From Acanthosepion lycidas (lineage: Eukaryota > Mollusca > Cephalopoda > Sepiida > Sepiidae), in contig OZ010613.1 in NCBI GenBank assembly GCA_963932145.1, forward strand, positions 35,527,613 through 35,591,612: 64,000 bases of DNA. The letters are read 5' to 3'. Position 1 is the stretch's first letter; each line of letters starts with the position of its first letter. This document shows, piece by piece, positions 42,293-53,559 of this stretch. The notes under the pieces are model-generated. The model made no database searches. It was given only the letters and a program-made list of their open reading frames with translations, and had not been told where the DNA came from. The position numbers and the translations under genes are program-made.

Positions 42293-43250
42293 GTATTCCA
42301 ATCAGTATCACTCCATGCAAGGCAATAAAGCCACTAAGACACAAGGGATTATAGGATGTGGAAGAATAAGGCACATAAACATTAATAATGAGCAACAAGA
42401 GAAAAGATTAACCAGGAGGACAGTAGTGATTAACATTGCTTTTAAATTTTTGCAGATTAAAGTTGCTGGAAAGTATGGAGCTGGAAGGGAGTTCCACAAG
42501 CGAGAAGTGTGAGAGAAGAAACTGTTAGCATAGAATTTACAGTTACATCTAGCCAGCTCAACTGTCGATGGTTGAGATCTCGACAGAAGTCTAATACTGT
42601 GCATAAATTCAAAACGTCTTGGTACCATGGCAAAGAGCTCATCCAAACAATTACTATGAAAGTATTTATAGACAAGGCAGAGAGAGGCAACCTTACAGTG
42701 GTAGGAAAGTGAATGAAGCTAAGCCGCCAGATAATATTGCTGATTTTTCTTTGAATTTTATCAAGATGCTCAAGGTAAATAACAGAGGCACCAAACCATA
42801 TGTAGCAGCAATATTCTAAGGATGGGTGAACAGTAGTTTTATAGATATGTAAGATAGAATCTATAGAGAAAAACTGTCTTGCACACACAGTGAACAGATT
42901 TTCTTAGCAGATGACCTAGCAATGGATTCAATATAGTCTTTTCACTTCATGTCAGCTGAGAACATTAGCTTGAGCAGGAACAACAAGGCACTTTCTTGGA
43001 AGTTAGCATCAACTATACTGATGAAAGGCAGAAAGGTCTCTCTCAGATAATTGATAGAGAGTAGCTTAGTTTTGGAGAAGTTAAAATTAACAAGCAATCC
43101 TTTGCCTCAGTTAACAACAGACTTGACATCATTTTGGACATCAGCTGCCATTTTGACTTTGACAGACAGATCAGCCTTATTATCAAGGAAGGAGTAAATG
43201 TTTATCATCAACACAGATATCAAGATCAATCCACTGTTTTATGTTGTCTG
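42293..43250 (-). pseudogene. Jockey/CR1-type LINE reverse transcriptase fragment
   Basis: Longest LINE remnant in the window. From its 5' side on the minus strand: FNFSKTKLLSINYLRETFLP, SADMK, CSLCVQDSFSIDSILHIYKT, TVHPSLEYCCYIWFGAS, LDKIQRKISNIIWRL, then after a frameshift SFFSHTSRLWNSLPAPYFP. This is the thumb/C-terminal part of non-LTR reverse transcriptases of this type (YK..IRP.LEYC..IW.GA; SF..RTSRLWNSLP). Two long frames overlap at 42457-42646, so one frameshift separates them. The catalytic palm is absent. Confidence 0.85.
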
Positions 43251-43549
43251 AACAGCTCTTGTGCTGATGAACGAAGAACATAAAAAAAAAACTTAACTCA
43301 GAAATTTCTTTTTTCACATTCAAAAATTCTTTGAACAACAAGAAATTATTCACATTATTTGTCTTTTACACTGCATGCCAAATTATTATTGAGTTAACTT
43401 TTTTTGTAATTTTTCAAAAACCATCCAATCAATTCACACAAAATTTTCACACAATGTTGGCAACAGTGACCTGCACAATCACTGAAATTTTCGTTCTGAT
43501 CTGCATAATGTAAACAAACTGGTTATCTCGATAATAATAATTTGGCACA
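43251..43549. other. No recognised feature
   Basis: Unique AT-rich sequence with a weak open frame (43331-43513) of no known type. Confidence 0.4.
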
Positions 43550-43760
43550 CAGTGTATATACCATGTCCCTTCAGGGTGTGGATAACCATGGCTTTCCCCA
43601 ATTTCTTATCCTTCGTAACCCTAAGCAACACTCCCCGACTCCCTGTTCAACACAATCTTGTTAAGTAGGTTATTTGATGTCTCACTCTGCTTCTCTTGCC
43701 TTTAATGTCTTATGAGTATCAAATTCTCTAAGGCTGCTTTCCTCACATTATATTAATAGG
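43550..43760 (-). pseudogene. RTE-type LINE 3' fragment
   Basis: Matches the minus-strand 3' part of 12850-13080 (ggtgtggataaccatggc, cttatgagtatcaaattctc). Confidence 0.5.
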
Positions 43761-44039
43761 ATAAATTCTCATACTTGACAGTAAAATAGACACTGATTGC
43801 AAAAAGAAACAAAAAATAGTGTCTTTCACATCAGTATATTACACATAAGACAATTTCTTTTTTAGACTTTTCTTTATTGTAAAGTTGTTTTATACAGTAA
43901 TCTATTCTACCAGACAAACATACTAAAAAAAAAAAAAAAAAAATATTAATCCAACTAAGAAAATTCTTTTTCTTAATTAAAAACATTCAAGTGTCTGTCA
44001 TGTTCTCTGTCTGAAAATTAAAAATGCAGTTTGAAATTC

Positions 44040-44650
44040 TTATAAGGTTACCAAATACAAAATATGAAAAGAAAACCAGACAAAAGAAGATCACCAAATA
44101 CAACAAATATAAAAATGCCAGATGATATAAAGTTAAAAAAGACAACAGATGTAAAGAGAAGAGCCAACAATAGAAGATTATCAAATGCAACAGATATAAT
44201 AAGGTTAGATAACAGAAATGTAACAGATACAATAAATGTAAAAAGTCTTTATAGGTGATCAAGTACAGCAGTTATAAAAAGAAGACCAGACGAGAGTAGG
44301 TTACCAAGTACAACAGATATAAAAAGAAGGCCAGACTATAGAAGGTTACCAAGTGCAACAGATATAAAAAGAAGGCCAGACTATAGAAGGTTACCAAGTG
44401 CAACAGATATAAAATGAAGACCAGACTATAGAAGGTTACCAAGTGCAACAGACATAAAAAGAAGGCCAGACTAGAGTAGGTTACCAAGTACAACAGATAT
44501 AAAAAGAAGACCAGACTAGAGTAGGTTACCAAGTACAACAGATATAAAAAGAAGACCAGACTAGAGTAGGTTACCAAGTACAACAGATATAAAAAGGCCA
44601 AACTATAGAAGGTTAGCAAATGCAACAGATATAAAAAGAAGGTTATAAAA
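44040..44650. repeat. ~45-bp minisatellite
   Basis: About thirteen units of a 45-base repeat containing aggttaccaagtacaacag and atataaaaagaagaccagac. The middle copies (44310-44590) are nearly identical; the edges are degenerate. The minus-strand 152-codon open frame (Leu/Phe/Tyr repeats, LYLLYLVTYSSLVFF) follows the 15-codon period and is a by-product. Confidence 0.95.
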
Positions 44651-45266
44651 ATACAACAGATGTGAAGTGAAGGGTAATGAGATTTTAGAATGTTTCCAAA
44701 TACAACAGCCATACGAAGGCTGGAGGGCATAGCATTCTTATGATGGCAATCAAGATGAGCACACTATGCTAGATATATTACTGTATAATAATCCATTATT
44801 TCAAGAATTGTTATAGAAAGTGTATCTTTAATGCCATCAAATATGGTTTGTATATAATATTGCAACAATGATTTTCAAGCATGCATATAGGATTTTTTGA
44901 GTGGACAATGGATTTTGAAGGTTGAGGGGAAATATCTCAGAATTATAACTTGTGCAAATGAATGCAAAAAATATAAAACAACAAAATAATCCAATCAAAG
45001 AGTGGGAAGGAGAAATAAAAGAAATAAGAAGAAGCAAAGAAAATAGAAGAATAGGTTTCTTGAAGCAATTCCTTAACAAACGTTAAATGGAAAAGTTTCA
45101 GAAAGATTTTTCTGAAACTATTTTCAAGAGGATTATTGGGTGCAATCAGCTGGAATTCTCAACAGAAAACATTTATTCTTTGATAATTTATAGCTTTTCC
45201 TTGATACTATATGAAATGGCTATATAAATAAAACATAAATCCAAAATAATGCTTTGTGTGTGTATA
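44651..45266. other. No gene; small hairpin near 45093
   Basis: agtttcagaaa and tttctgaaact form a short hairpin. The minus-strand open frame at 44837-45079 has no motif. Otherwise nothing. Confidence 0.4.
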
Positions 45267-45270
45267 TATA

Positions 45271-45372
45271 TTAGGTTGGTGTAAAAATAATGACGTAATA
45301 ATGTCGTTTTTTTATGTTAAAAAATAAGTAAAAAAATGACATTATTACATCATTATTTTTGCACCAACCTAA
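45271..45372. mobile_element. MADE1-like MITE (102-bp form), single copy
   Basis: Same design as the array units at 13530-14420 (ttaggttggtgtaaaaataa ... caccaacctaa), inside a (TA)n, flanked by TA. It carries private substitutions, so it is an older independent insertion without the array's spacer. Confidence 0.9.
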
Positions 45373-45466
45373 TATATATCGCCAAGTAAAACATTATCAC
45401 CAGACAAGACACCAAAAGTGTTGAAACAAAATTGCAACTTTTGTAGTGATCTTATAATATGCATAT

Positions 45467-45519
45467 GTTATAAATTTGAATTTTATATATACAAATATAA
45501 AATAAAATTCAAATTTATA

Positions 45520-45521
<2 letters not shown>
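45467..45521. repeat. AT-rich hairpin, 19-base arms
   Basis: gttataaatttgaatttta and its complement surround a 17-base loop; adjoining (CA)n(TA)n at 45522-45567. Confidence 0.75.
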
Positions 45522-45569
<48 letters not shown>

Positions 45570-45570
45570 G

Positions 45571-45706
45571 CACTTCAACATGGTGTAATAGCAAGCTTGT
45601 CTTGCTAGATCAATTATGCCTGAACAGTGAGTTCAATCCTCACTGGATGACCCATACTTTCAGACTTTGTCCCACATATAAGATGCTCTGAGAAAACCAC
45701 TATATA
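45571..45706 (+). mobile_element. tRNA-derived SINE, family 3, copy 2
   Basis: acatggtgtaatagcaagc (A-box) and agtgagttcaatcctcactg (B-box), body as at 27846. Confidence 0.7.
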
Positions 45707-45988
45707 TAAAAAAATCTTTTTCTACAGGTTAGCTCTGAGGAATTTTATATATATATAACTCATTTTTATAAAACTATATACATATATAATCCAATATTAC
45801 TGTACTTAATTAATTTATGTGTTTATATATAATTTCACCTTTATAAGTAAATTGCTTATATAGTCCAATCTATTATTTTTATTTGCTCCCTTATAACACC
45901 CTGAGTACTAGTTTAATTTAATTGGTATCACTATGGTATTTTATACAAAAAAAGAGAATTATCCCCCTTGATATCTTGTTTACTTTTA

Positions 45989-46068
45989 TTAGGTCGGTGC
46001 AAAAATAATGTCGTTTTCTCACATAGTAACATAAGTGAGAAAACGACATTATTTTTGCACCAACCTAT
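45989..46068. mobile_element. MADE1-like MITE (80-bp form)
   Basis: ttaggtcggtgcaaaaataa to ttatttttgcaccaaccta, palindromic, TA on the left. The core tcgttttctcacata matches the copy at 11035. Confidence 0.9.
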
Positions 46069-46249
46069 TTAAATAATTTCTTACATATTTTTTTTTTTTT
46101 TAATTCTTTGCCTTTTGATCTTGAGAATTTGAATGATATAAATTATTAATAATTCTAATATTTTAGGCAACAATAATTAAATATAACAGTTTTAACACAA
46201 AATTTTCAATCATCACCACAAGAACGTGAGCCCAGTAACAGTCAGAATA

Positions 46250-46330
46250 TGCTCCACACCTGAAGATTGCGAAAACTGCACGAAACTCAGAGTCATACTG
46301 TCAACATTGGATATTATGTATATTCACTAA
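46250..46330 (+). repeat. Penelope-like tail with hammerhead-like blocks
   Basis: cctgaagattgcgaaaactgcacgaaactcagagtc is split here as CTGAAGA, a tgc/gca stem II, GAAA, an ACT/AGT stem III and a GTC triplet. Stem I is not visible. The sequence that follows (ggatattatgtatattc) recurs at 48600. Confidence 0.45.
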
Positions 46331-46453
46331 TATATACTTAGAGCTCTGTCTCATAATATTGAGCATTGTATTTATAACCCCTGGGGAAGAAATATATTTA
46401 TATGTACATGCAAGTATGTGTGCATGTATGTATATTTTTTATCATACCCATAT

Positions 46454-46455
<2 letters not shown>

Positions 46456-46510
<55 letters not shown>
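46456..46510. repeat. (TA)n microsatellite
   Basis: About 27 TA units. The long open frame across it is an artefact. Confidence 0.9.
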
Positions 46511-46514
<4 letters not shown>

Positions 46515-46552
46515 TCACACATTATGAAATGGACAAAGTTTGACAATTATTT

Positions 46553-46639
46553 TAAGAGTTTTATGTTTATACATTCTTTTTATAGATTTACTTCAATATT
46601 TGTATCTATAAAAAGAATATATAAACATAAAAATGTCTT
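46553..46639. repeat. Inverted repeat, ~35-base arms
   Basis: tttatgtttatacattcttt and its approximate complement in aaaagaatatataaacataa, loop about 16 bases. Confidence 0.75.
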
Positions 46640-46965
46640 AATATATACAAAAGGCAGGATGTACGTGTGTATGTGTGTATGTAACGAATGCACGGCGGCA
46701 ATTTTCGACAGATTTGCACCAAAATTTACATGCACATGCTCCAAGTTAGTGGGAAGCCCAAGACCGACTTTGCATTTCCCAACTCCCATCAATAGTGGAA
46801 ATAATCAATTTTTTTCATGCGTCTAGGGAAGTTTTCATGTAGTTTGCGGCCATTTTGTACTGGCCAGAGTGAGAGCCAATAGCTGGCTGCCACATATAGG
46901 CAGGAAGATTCTATTAGTCAGCATGAGAGCCAACAGCTGACTGACACAAATGTTAGATAGCATGC

Positions 46966-46998
<33 letters not shown>

Positions 46999-47433
46999 GA
47001 TGGCTGCATTCATCACAAGTGGGAAAAATTTAAATCTGCATGGTACTTTACTCCAATTGGCTCATTCGCTTGCTTAAACTCAACATCGATTCTGATTCTG
47101 CAGAACTGGGTTGGGTGTGAAAAAGTATTTGTTGTTAACATTCTTTTTTCATTCGGTTTTTCCAGTTAAAAGTCCTTTTTTAAAGCTGATCATTTTGTGT
47201 TCATTTTGTTTAGTTCTTTTTTTGTAACAGATTTAATGTTTAGTATAGAGCTTAGAAAAAATTTGCAGTGTGAGATAGGCAAGAAGTAAGGCATGTAGCA
47301 ACATCAGCATAGCAAAGGACACTCCTTTAAAGGCAAGGAAAGGCAAAAATATTTTAAGTCAAGTGATAGCGATTTCCATATGAGTCGTATGATTTTTTAA
47401 TCAAGCATGGGCAACGCTGGGCCATGCTGCTAG
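46640..47433 (+). mobile_element. Helitron-like 3' end with probable body
   Basis: The 3' end gggcaacgctgggccatgctgctag resembles the two Helitron ends above when broken as GGGCAACGCTGGG, then about ten bases, then CTAG before TA. The 5' side (aaggcaggatgtacgtgtgt, gacagatttgcaccaaaatt) is the style of Helitron-type elements. The exact 5' end is uncertain. Confidence 0.5.
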
Positions 47434-47639
47434 TATATATATATATATAAAAACATAAAAAGACAAAAGGAAAACTTTTCTTTATCAACATGTTTTGTCC
47501 CCTAATGAACTTTATCAATGTAAATGTGGAAATTTTATTCTGTTACTTGTATTTATACACAGAAGTAAATGTAAAATACTGTTAAATTTGTCTTAGTAAC
47601 TATAAGCAAGATGAATCTTAACTTCAAGAAATACTCAAC

Positions 47640-48410
47640 TCCAGTCAACAAAAAACAACAAAATTAATTATTACAAAAAATTTAAAACTGTTAAGCTCAT
47701 TAAAAATAATAATTCACCTGCAAGATCTACATTACACAGAACCAATATATTTACAAATTTACATGTCTCTTAAAAAACTGTGTTCCTGACCAATCAAACC
47801 TCATAAATAATTATATTGGATACACTACAACATGCTTAACAGGAAGACTTGCATTACATCTTTTTAACCATAGTGCAATTAGGTCTCATTTAAATACACA
47901 AGGAGACCTACCAAACTCAATCTGAAACACACTCCTTGATAATACAAATATAATAGCATCCTCCACATGTACAAAAAGGCTAAAAATAATGGAAGCATTA
48001 TTAATAAAAAAAAATTAAAAAAGAAAGCCATTACTCAATAATATCAATTATGAACATGGTTACAATGTGCTGACTGTGTCTGGAACATAAAACATTCTAT
48101 AACTCTAGATACATACATAAAACAATGTGTATATTCAGTTAAAAATAAAATAAAATTCATCCTTGATAATGGATAAAAGTATAGCTGAAAAGACTTGGAA
48201 AACATTCAAACAATTTTTATATAATTTATGTCCTGAAAAGAAAAAAAATATATGAACACATGAGAAATTTCATAAAAAAATTAACCACCAGAGCTGGTCA
48301 CTCATTTTCAACGAAACTTGCATAAAAGAGGTATTTCTGCCCACATATCCATATAACCTTCTCTAAAGATGGCTTATGTGAGCCAAAAGATTAGATCAAA
48401 GAACTGCTTA
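47640..48410 (+). pseudogene. Penelope-like GIY-YIG endonuclease pseudogene and termini
   Basis: Frame-shifted translation gives LKNCVPDQSNLINNYIGYTT then CLTGRLALH and SHLNTQGDLP, the GIY-YIG nuclease of Penelope-like elements (YIGxTT..L..RL..H), and RLKIMEALLIKK after it. The tail (ccttgataatggataaaagt) is followed by an N-terminal piece of a second copy (KINHQSWSLIFNETCIKEVF) at 48255-48362, then another tail block (gatggcttatgtgagcc). So two elements are joined tail to head. Many stops. Confidence 0.75.
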
Positions 48411-48579
48411 ATAAAAAAAAATCCAAATGTTGGACAATTTTTGTCTTTATTTTTGCCCAAAATTAAAGCAACCATACTAAGTTTAGAACGGCTCATGATC
48501 AAACATAATAGACATTCATTGTATGTTATACTTAACAATATATGTTTAAATATATACACATATATATACATATAATATC

Positions 48580-48760
48580 AATCTCCAAATAGGAGAAGTC
48601 GGATATTATGTATATTCCCTAATATATAATTATAGCTCTGTTTCATAACAATGAGCACTGTATTTATAACACGTGAGGAATAAATATACTTACGTATGTG
48701 CAAGTATTTGTGCATGTATGTACATTTTTTATCCTACTCATTACTATATATATATAGGAC
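48580..48760 (+). repeat. Repeat shared with 46310-46450
   Basis: ggatattatgtatattcc, tgagcactgtatttataac and gtgcaagtatttgtgcatgt parallel the flank of the Penelope tail at 46250. Probably the 3' untranslated region of the same family. Confidence 0.5.
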
Positions 48761-48861
48761 AATAATCTGTTGGTATATAAACCAAGTGGATCCTAATAAT
48801 ATATTAAAACTGATCCACAAAAAGAGCTCAACATATTTATCCTAAGAGAGTATATAAATTG

Positions 48862-48997
48862 CAAAATAAAGAAATCCTAAATTACCTTATGAGAATAGCT
48901 ATTTCAATTAGTGTTAATACGCCAGTATTTTTCAAAGTGTATTAACACTAGTTGAAATAGCTATTCTCATAAGGTAATTTTTGATTTCTCTATTTTG
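48862..48997. repeat. Inverted repeat, 59-base arms
   Basis: Arms 48862-48920 and 48939-48997 (gagaatagctatttcaa versus ttgaaatagctattctc) with a handful of mismatches and an 18-base loop. (TG)n follows immediately, the same juxtaposition with a dinucleotide repeat as at 32129. Confidence 0.85.
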
Positions 48998-48999
48998 TT

Positions 49000-49944
49000 G
49001 TGTGTGTGTGTGTGTGTGTGTATAATTGGGTAATTCCATATGAGCAAGATAAGGTTTTTATCAGATAATCCCCAACAGGATTCTTGGCAGACCATATCTA
49101 ATTCACCACAAACCTTAAACGAGATAAAAGCCAAAAGTGTGGAGCCACCCTCTGGATTTAATAATTGATAAGTTTCATACATTTTTTTAATTTAATTAAC
49201 TCCTTTCAAGCTAGGGTGTAAGGAGTAAAAAAAAAAATAAATAAATAAATAAATGTAAAGAAAAAAGAAACCATTCAAAGTTTTTTCTATCTATGGTGAT
49301 AGAAATTGATGCTGAAAATATTTAACCCTTTAGTACATTGTTTCCAAATTTCTAGAGTGGGTTTACCTGAATTTTAAAATCTGCCAGCCCTAACATTACC
49401 ATTATCCAGGTCGATTAGGCAGAAAGTACTAAAATTTTGGGACACCCAATCCTAAACAGGAAACAACTGATAAACTGCTACTCCTCTTCAAAAGTGAGGG
49501 AAGGAATGCGAACCAGATGAGAGGTGAATTACTTTCATTATTATTATTGAAATTATGATAAGATCCTTCAAGAAGAAAGAGAAAGTATCTCTAGACTAAA
49601 TGAGCGAGTAAATTATATATATATTGTATATATTGTATATATAGTTGCAGCATAAACCAGGTGGGCTATGTAGGTGTTGAACAAATGCAAATATGCCTGA
49701 GCAGATATCTGCAACAGAGATCGGATAGCCAGCCTCAGAATAGAGTGGACATGGAAATGAGCAGCAGACCATTATATATATCAATCCTACGAATAAAATT
49801 CCCATTCTATCGACTTGAAAAATAAAGTAGTGATAAGATCTCTTTCAGATAATCTGTTAGATTATGGCCATATCATGGTTCTTGTCTGACCCCAAAGTTT
49901 AGCAACGTTGAACTTGGTCAGTACCTACTGTTCTTAAACTTGGA
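49000..49944. other. No recognised feature
   Basis: (TG)n at 48998-49021, then AT-rich unique sequence. The short phrase caatcctaaacaggaaacaa at about 49450 recurs at 55250, marking an unclassified repeat. Confidence 0.4.
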
Positions 49945-50102
49945 TGTCTGGGTGGTGCAATGAATAAAGGCTCAAAATAAGAAATTAGAGAGCAGAGTTC
50001 CAATTTCAGTCAGGTTCACCAATATTCACTTTCATCTAAATAACCTTGGGAAAGTTGTGATCCACCTTTTTTCCCCTACAAGCTATGGGTTAATCAGTAA
50101 AT
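49945..50102 (+). mobile_element. tRNA-derived SINE, family 1, copy 5 (diverged, truncated)
   Basis: Head (gtggtgcaatgaataaagg), B-box-like agttccaatttcag and agctatgggttaatcag; the tail is absent. Confidence 0.6.
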
Positions 50103-50240
50103 TAATATCTCAAGCAAAAAAAAAAGCAATTCTTATTAAAAATTATTTTTTATAAAAAACAAAAAAATAAAATAAAGCAATTCTTACACTCTAAAAATAT
50201 TTTCTGGCTTTAAATAACCTGAAAAAGATTGATAGTTTGT

Positions 50241-50420
50241 AAAAAAAAAAAAAAAAAAAAATAAAAGAAATAAAAAAAAATAAAAGAAATAAAAATAAAA
50301 GAAATAAAAATAAAAGAAATAAAAATAAAAGAAATAAAAATAAAAGAAATAAAAATAAAAGAAATAAAAAAAAAGAAATAAAAATAAAAGAAATAAAAAA
50401 AAAGAAATAAAAAAAAAATC
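50241..50420. repeat. (AAATAAAAAT AAAAG)n simple repeat
   Basis: A-rich tract with period about 15. The minus-strand open frames (Phe/Ile/Ser/Tyr repeats) are artefacts. Confidence 0.9.
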
Positions 50421-50422
50421 AA

Positions 50423-51597
50423 TCATTGAATCAAACTTACAATCTGTTCTTGTCAGAATGTTATAAATATCTCCTTGATTCAATATTTTATTGTCAGATT
50501 TATATTTCAAAGACATCTTAGAAATTTTTGTCAAGACAAATGGTCATTGCTAGACTATCAACAGCCCAATGAACGGCTAATCAAGATGAAAGCAAAAAGT
50601 TGTCATTCTTTTGGCAAATCCATTTTATTGAAATGACAAAATAGATTACATTCTAAATGCAGCATGACAGCTGCAAAAGTTGATTGAATGAGAAAAATTC
50701 TGCTAATTTCTAAACTGACTGTTTCTTTAAAATGGATACTGTCTGAGACTTATTTTTGATCATTTGCAACTAATTTTTCAGTCCATGTAGTTTAAATTAA
50801 GTAATAGTCTTCATTCTTATAATCTCTGCTTGTTTTGACTTTATTGGCTTCACTTGTCTTCTCTTCCATTCTCTGATCAACTTACTCAGCAATCGAAAAT
50901 CCTGAGTAGGGTTAAAACTCAGTGACAAAACTTCATTCTCCAGGCAACAGACCAAAAACTCACAAGGCTTCTATAGGGCTCCACTGGGTGATCTTATTCC
51001 ACTTAACAGGGGTGACATTGCCAAAAGTTAAAGTCCCTAGCTGGATGATGGAAAGGTGTGAGCTCAATCCTTGCATTGGGCAGAACATTGTTATTTTCCT
51101 TTTCAGCAATAATTCAAAAATGCATTGTTTCTCATCAATTTCACCAACAACAAGGCTCAAAAGCTACTCAAGGTAGAGGGATGCTGAATGTCATTGTTGT
51201 ATGAACATAGGAAGAGGTAAGATGTGCAGACTATGAAAATATATAAGAAAGATAACGCTTGACTCAAGTCTTGAAGAAGTTAAGATTGTAGCAATCAGAT
51301 AAGTTTCATAAAGTAGCAGTTCTAGGGAAGAATTTGTTTGAATAGAACTTCCTTCTTACCAGGGAAGGAAAATGGGACTTGGAAGAAAAACTCAAGCTGT
51401 CTTTTGTCAAGTGCTGACATTGTGAAAAACTATTTTGTTCTATCGTGGTAGTCTGAGCATTGAGCACTTTACTGCATAAGTAGAGGTTTGCCTTTTGGTC
51501 TTTTTTTTTGTTCAGGATTTTTTCTTGTCTAAGGTTATAGATTGTCTGACAAGTTATCTGTTGGCTACACCAACATCATGTGTTTTTTTAGTATATA
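50423..51597. other. No recognised feature
   Basis: Unique sequence with balanced composition. The complementary-strand open frames at 50922-51176 and 50960-51160 have no motif. If there is an unrecognised exon in this part I cannot show it. Confidence 0.4.
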
Positions 51598-51602
51598 AAT
51601 AA

Positions 51603-51641
<39 letters not shown>

Positions 51642-51744
51642 TACATACATAAGATTAATAAAAATATGAAATTTGTCACTTAACTGATTGATGTTATATT
51701 AGAGAAAGAGAGAAAGCCATTTGTGTGTATACATATATATATGT

Positions 51745-51862
51745 TTTGCTGTATCACAGCTCTTCAGTGTGGCTAGACTTCCAAATGCTTCAAGCCAGGA
51801 TCAATACCCAACCGATTTGGCATTAGTCAGAGATCCTACACCTAGGACCATCTAAACTATAA
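51745..51862 (-). mobile_element. tRNA-derived SINE, family 4, copy 2
   Basis: Matches 23738-23865 (cttcagtgtggctagac, caagccaggatcaa). B-box-like ttgatcctggcttg on the minus strand. Confidence 0.5.
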
Positions 51863-52076
51863 TATTAGCCAACGCATTTCGTCCAATGTGGACTTTTTCT
51901 AGGCAAAAACAAAATGAATTTATTAAAACAAAGTAACTAATAATAACAAAACAAAATGTCCTTAGTAACTGGAAGAAGATTTTGTTTCGTTATTATTAGT
52001 TACTTTGTTTTAAAAAATTCATTTTGTTTTTGCTTTGAAAAAGTCCACATTGAACAAAACACGTTGGCTAATATTA
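51861..52076. repeat. Palindromic Penelope-like terminus, ~96-base arms
   Basis: Arms 51861-51956 and 51979-52076. The right arm reads tttgaaaaagtccacattg ... aacacgttggctaatatta, a Penelope tail with a degenerate hammerhead core; the left arm is its complement. The 60-codon open frame is a by-product. Confidence 0.85.
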
Positions 52077-52179
52077 CAGTTTTCTTATTGTCTTTTACAT
52101 TTATAAATATTGTCTTTTTCCACAAGTTATATATATAATCATCAGAAAAAAAATATTAATATTAAAAATATTATTTCAC

Positions 52180-52440
52180 AAAAAACGTCTATTTTGCTCT
52201 TTTGAAATCCTTTTTATCTAATGATGCTTGTATATAGTTGAAACATGCCAAAGTAAAAATTGTCTTATCATTCCAAATTGTCATATATTTTTTACCACTT
52301 ATTTCATGCATTCACTGCTGCAACAATATATGGTGGTGCCTCTAAAAAAGCCCTTGTCAGATAATGACCCAAGGGTCAGGCACATTATGGAGACCACACA
52401 ACATCATTACCACTAAGCTATGGTATCCCAACAGGACTAC
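52180..52440. repeat. Penelope-like tail (+) beside a tRNA-like head (-)
   Basis: Plus strand: ctaatgatgcttgtatatag ttgaaacatgcc, hammerhead-like. Minus strand from 52430 back: accatagcttagtggtaatg, a good tRNA A-box, and gggtcattatctgac. The head and tail face each other as in family E. Confidence 0.5.
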
Positions 52441-52821
52441 ATGATATGACTAACCCCAGACTTTGTTGGTTCACCCTCATATTGTGAGAGTACCAAATGC
52501 AAACACAGTCTCCTCTCCAATCTTAATGTCTATATCAACCAGACATCAGTCAGATATATCAAGCCCGAAGTGGTAATGATACCTCAGCATTTGATAACAG
52601 AACAAGCGCTAACTGTAATGCAAATGCTTACAGTTTCTTTGACGTGAGCCCAAGGAATAAAGTGTTGCTGCCGACACTGGAGTTTGAACACAGATCACCA
52701 GAGAGCAAACACAAGCGATCCCATTTTGAATAAGTAGATCACATGATGATAAAGGAAATGTATACATGGGAATTAGTATGACATCTAAGTGATCACTCTT
52801 CGAATTACTTTGGAAGCATGC

Positions 52822-53018
52822 TTGTCAAACTCTCTGCCTCTGGGCAGATAGGAACCCAGACAATGCTGTGCCGAAGGGCAGTCTCTCATCTGGGGTGGTA
52901 TACAGATACCCGACCCCATTTTTACGGGATCTATGGGGAATTTTTGCCCGAGCCTACAGGCTTGGATATCCCACTATAAACTTGGCCTTGTGCCACATCC
53001 GGCCGCGTGAGAGGGTTA
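52822..53018 (+). mobile_element. Repeat A, copy 3
   Basis: tgtcaaactctctgcctctg, gccgaagggcagtctc, gcccgagcctacaggcttgg, ccggccgcgtgagagggtta. Confidence 0.7.
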
Positions 53019-53047
53019 GTGAATATCTCACTATCCAGATTACTTCT

Positions 53048-53240
53048 GAGTGTGCTGGTCAAGCTCTTTTCCTGGAGGCAGAGAGGATCCCCAGAAGAGG
53101 CTATGTCGAAAGGCAGAGTCATCTCAGGAAACAGCTTCCCAACTCTTGTTTTTATGGGGAATTTTTGGCCGAGCCTATAGGCTCAGATACCCACCAATAA
53201 ACTTGACCTTGTTCCACATCCAACCACATGGGGCAGTTAG
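53048..53240 (+). mobile_element. Repeat A, copy 4
   Basis: tggtcaagctcttttcctgg, gtcgaaaggcagagtc, ggccgagcctataggctcag, catccaaccacatggggc. Open frames over both copies are composite. Confidence 0.7.
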
Positions 53241-53559
53241 TAAATATCTCACTACACAGATTACTATTCAGATCATTATTTGGTGGTTACTTTTTGAGTT
53301 AGTGCAAGTGTTATTTGAAGGTGTCTGACAACAGTATTGTCCATTGGTATTACCATAGCTGCATCTGAACTTACAAAGTCTCTACTACAATGAGCATTAT
53401 GAAAGGACAATGAGTATTTGTTGACATTACATAAGTGGCAATAAGTGTTCATTGACATCACAAAAAAAAAAGAAGAAAGGAAAGAAGAAAACAATCTATT
53501 CACTATTAAGGATGAAGTTCTTGGAAACCAATGTCCAGACAAACAAGAAAATACAGAGT

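Larger units (their letters stand above)
52645..53460 (+). repeat. Interspersed repeat family D, copy 3, with two repeat A copies inside
   Basis: Left part 52645-52820 (gacactggagtttgaacac, agtagatcacatgatgat); right part from about 53250 (cacagattactattcagatc, ctctactacaatgagcatta). Repeat A copies sit in between, joined by a short ctcactatccagattacttctg segment that belongs to D. Confidence 0.6.

Noticed and set aside
44272..44730. 152-codon minus-strand open frame resembling a membrane protein
   Set aside because: Hydrophobic because of the 45-bp minisatellite; period is exactly 15 codons and breaks where the repeat decays.
46359..46826. 155-codon plus-strand open frame
   Set aside because: Runs across a (TA)n tract and the start of a Helitron-like element; no protein motif.
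50184..50534. 116-codon minus-strand open frame rich in Phe/Tyr
   Set aside because: Translation of an A-rich simple repeat.
53050..53328. 92-codon open frame as an exon
   Set aside because: Composed of repeat A and family D sequence.
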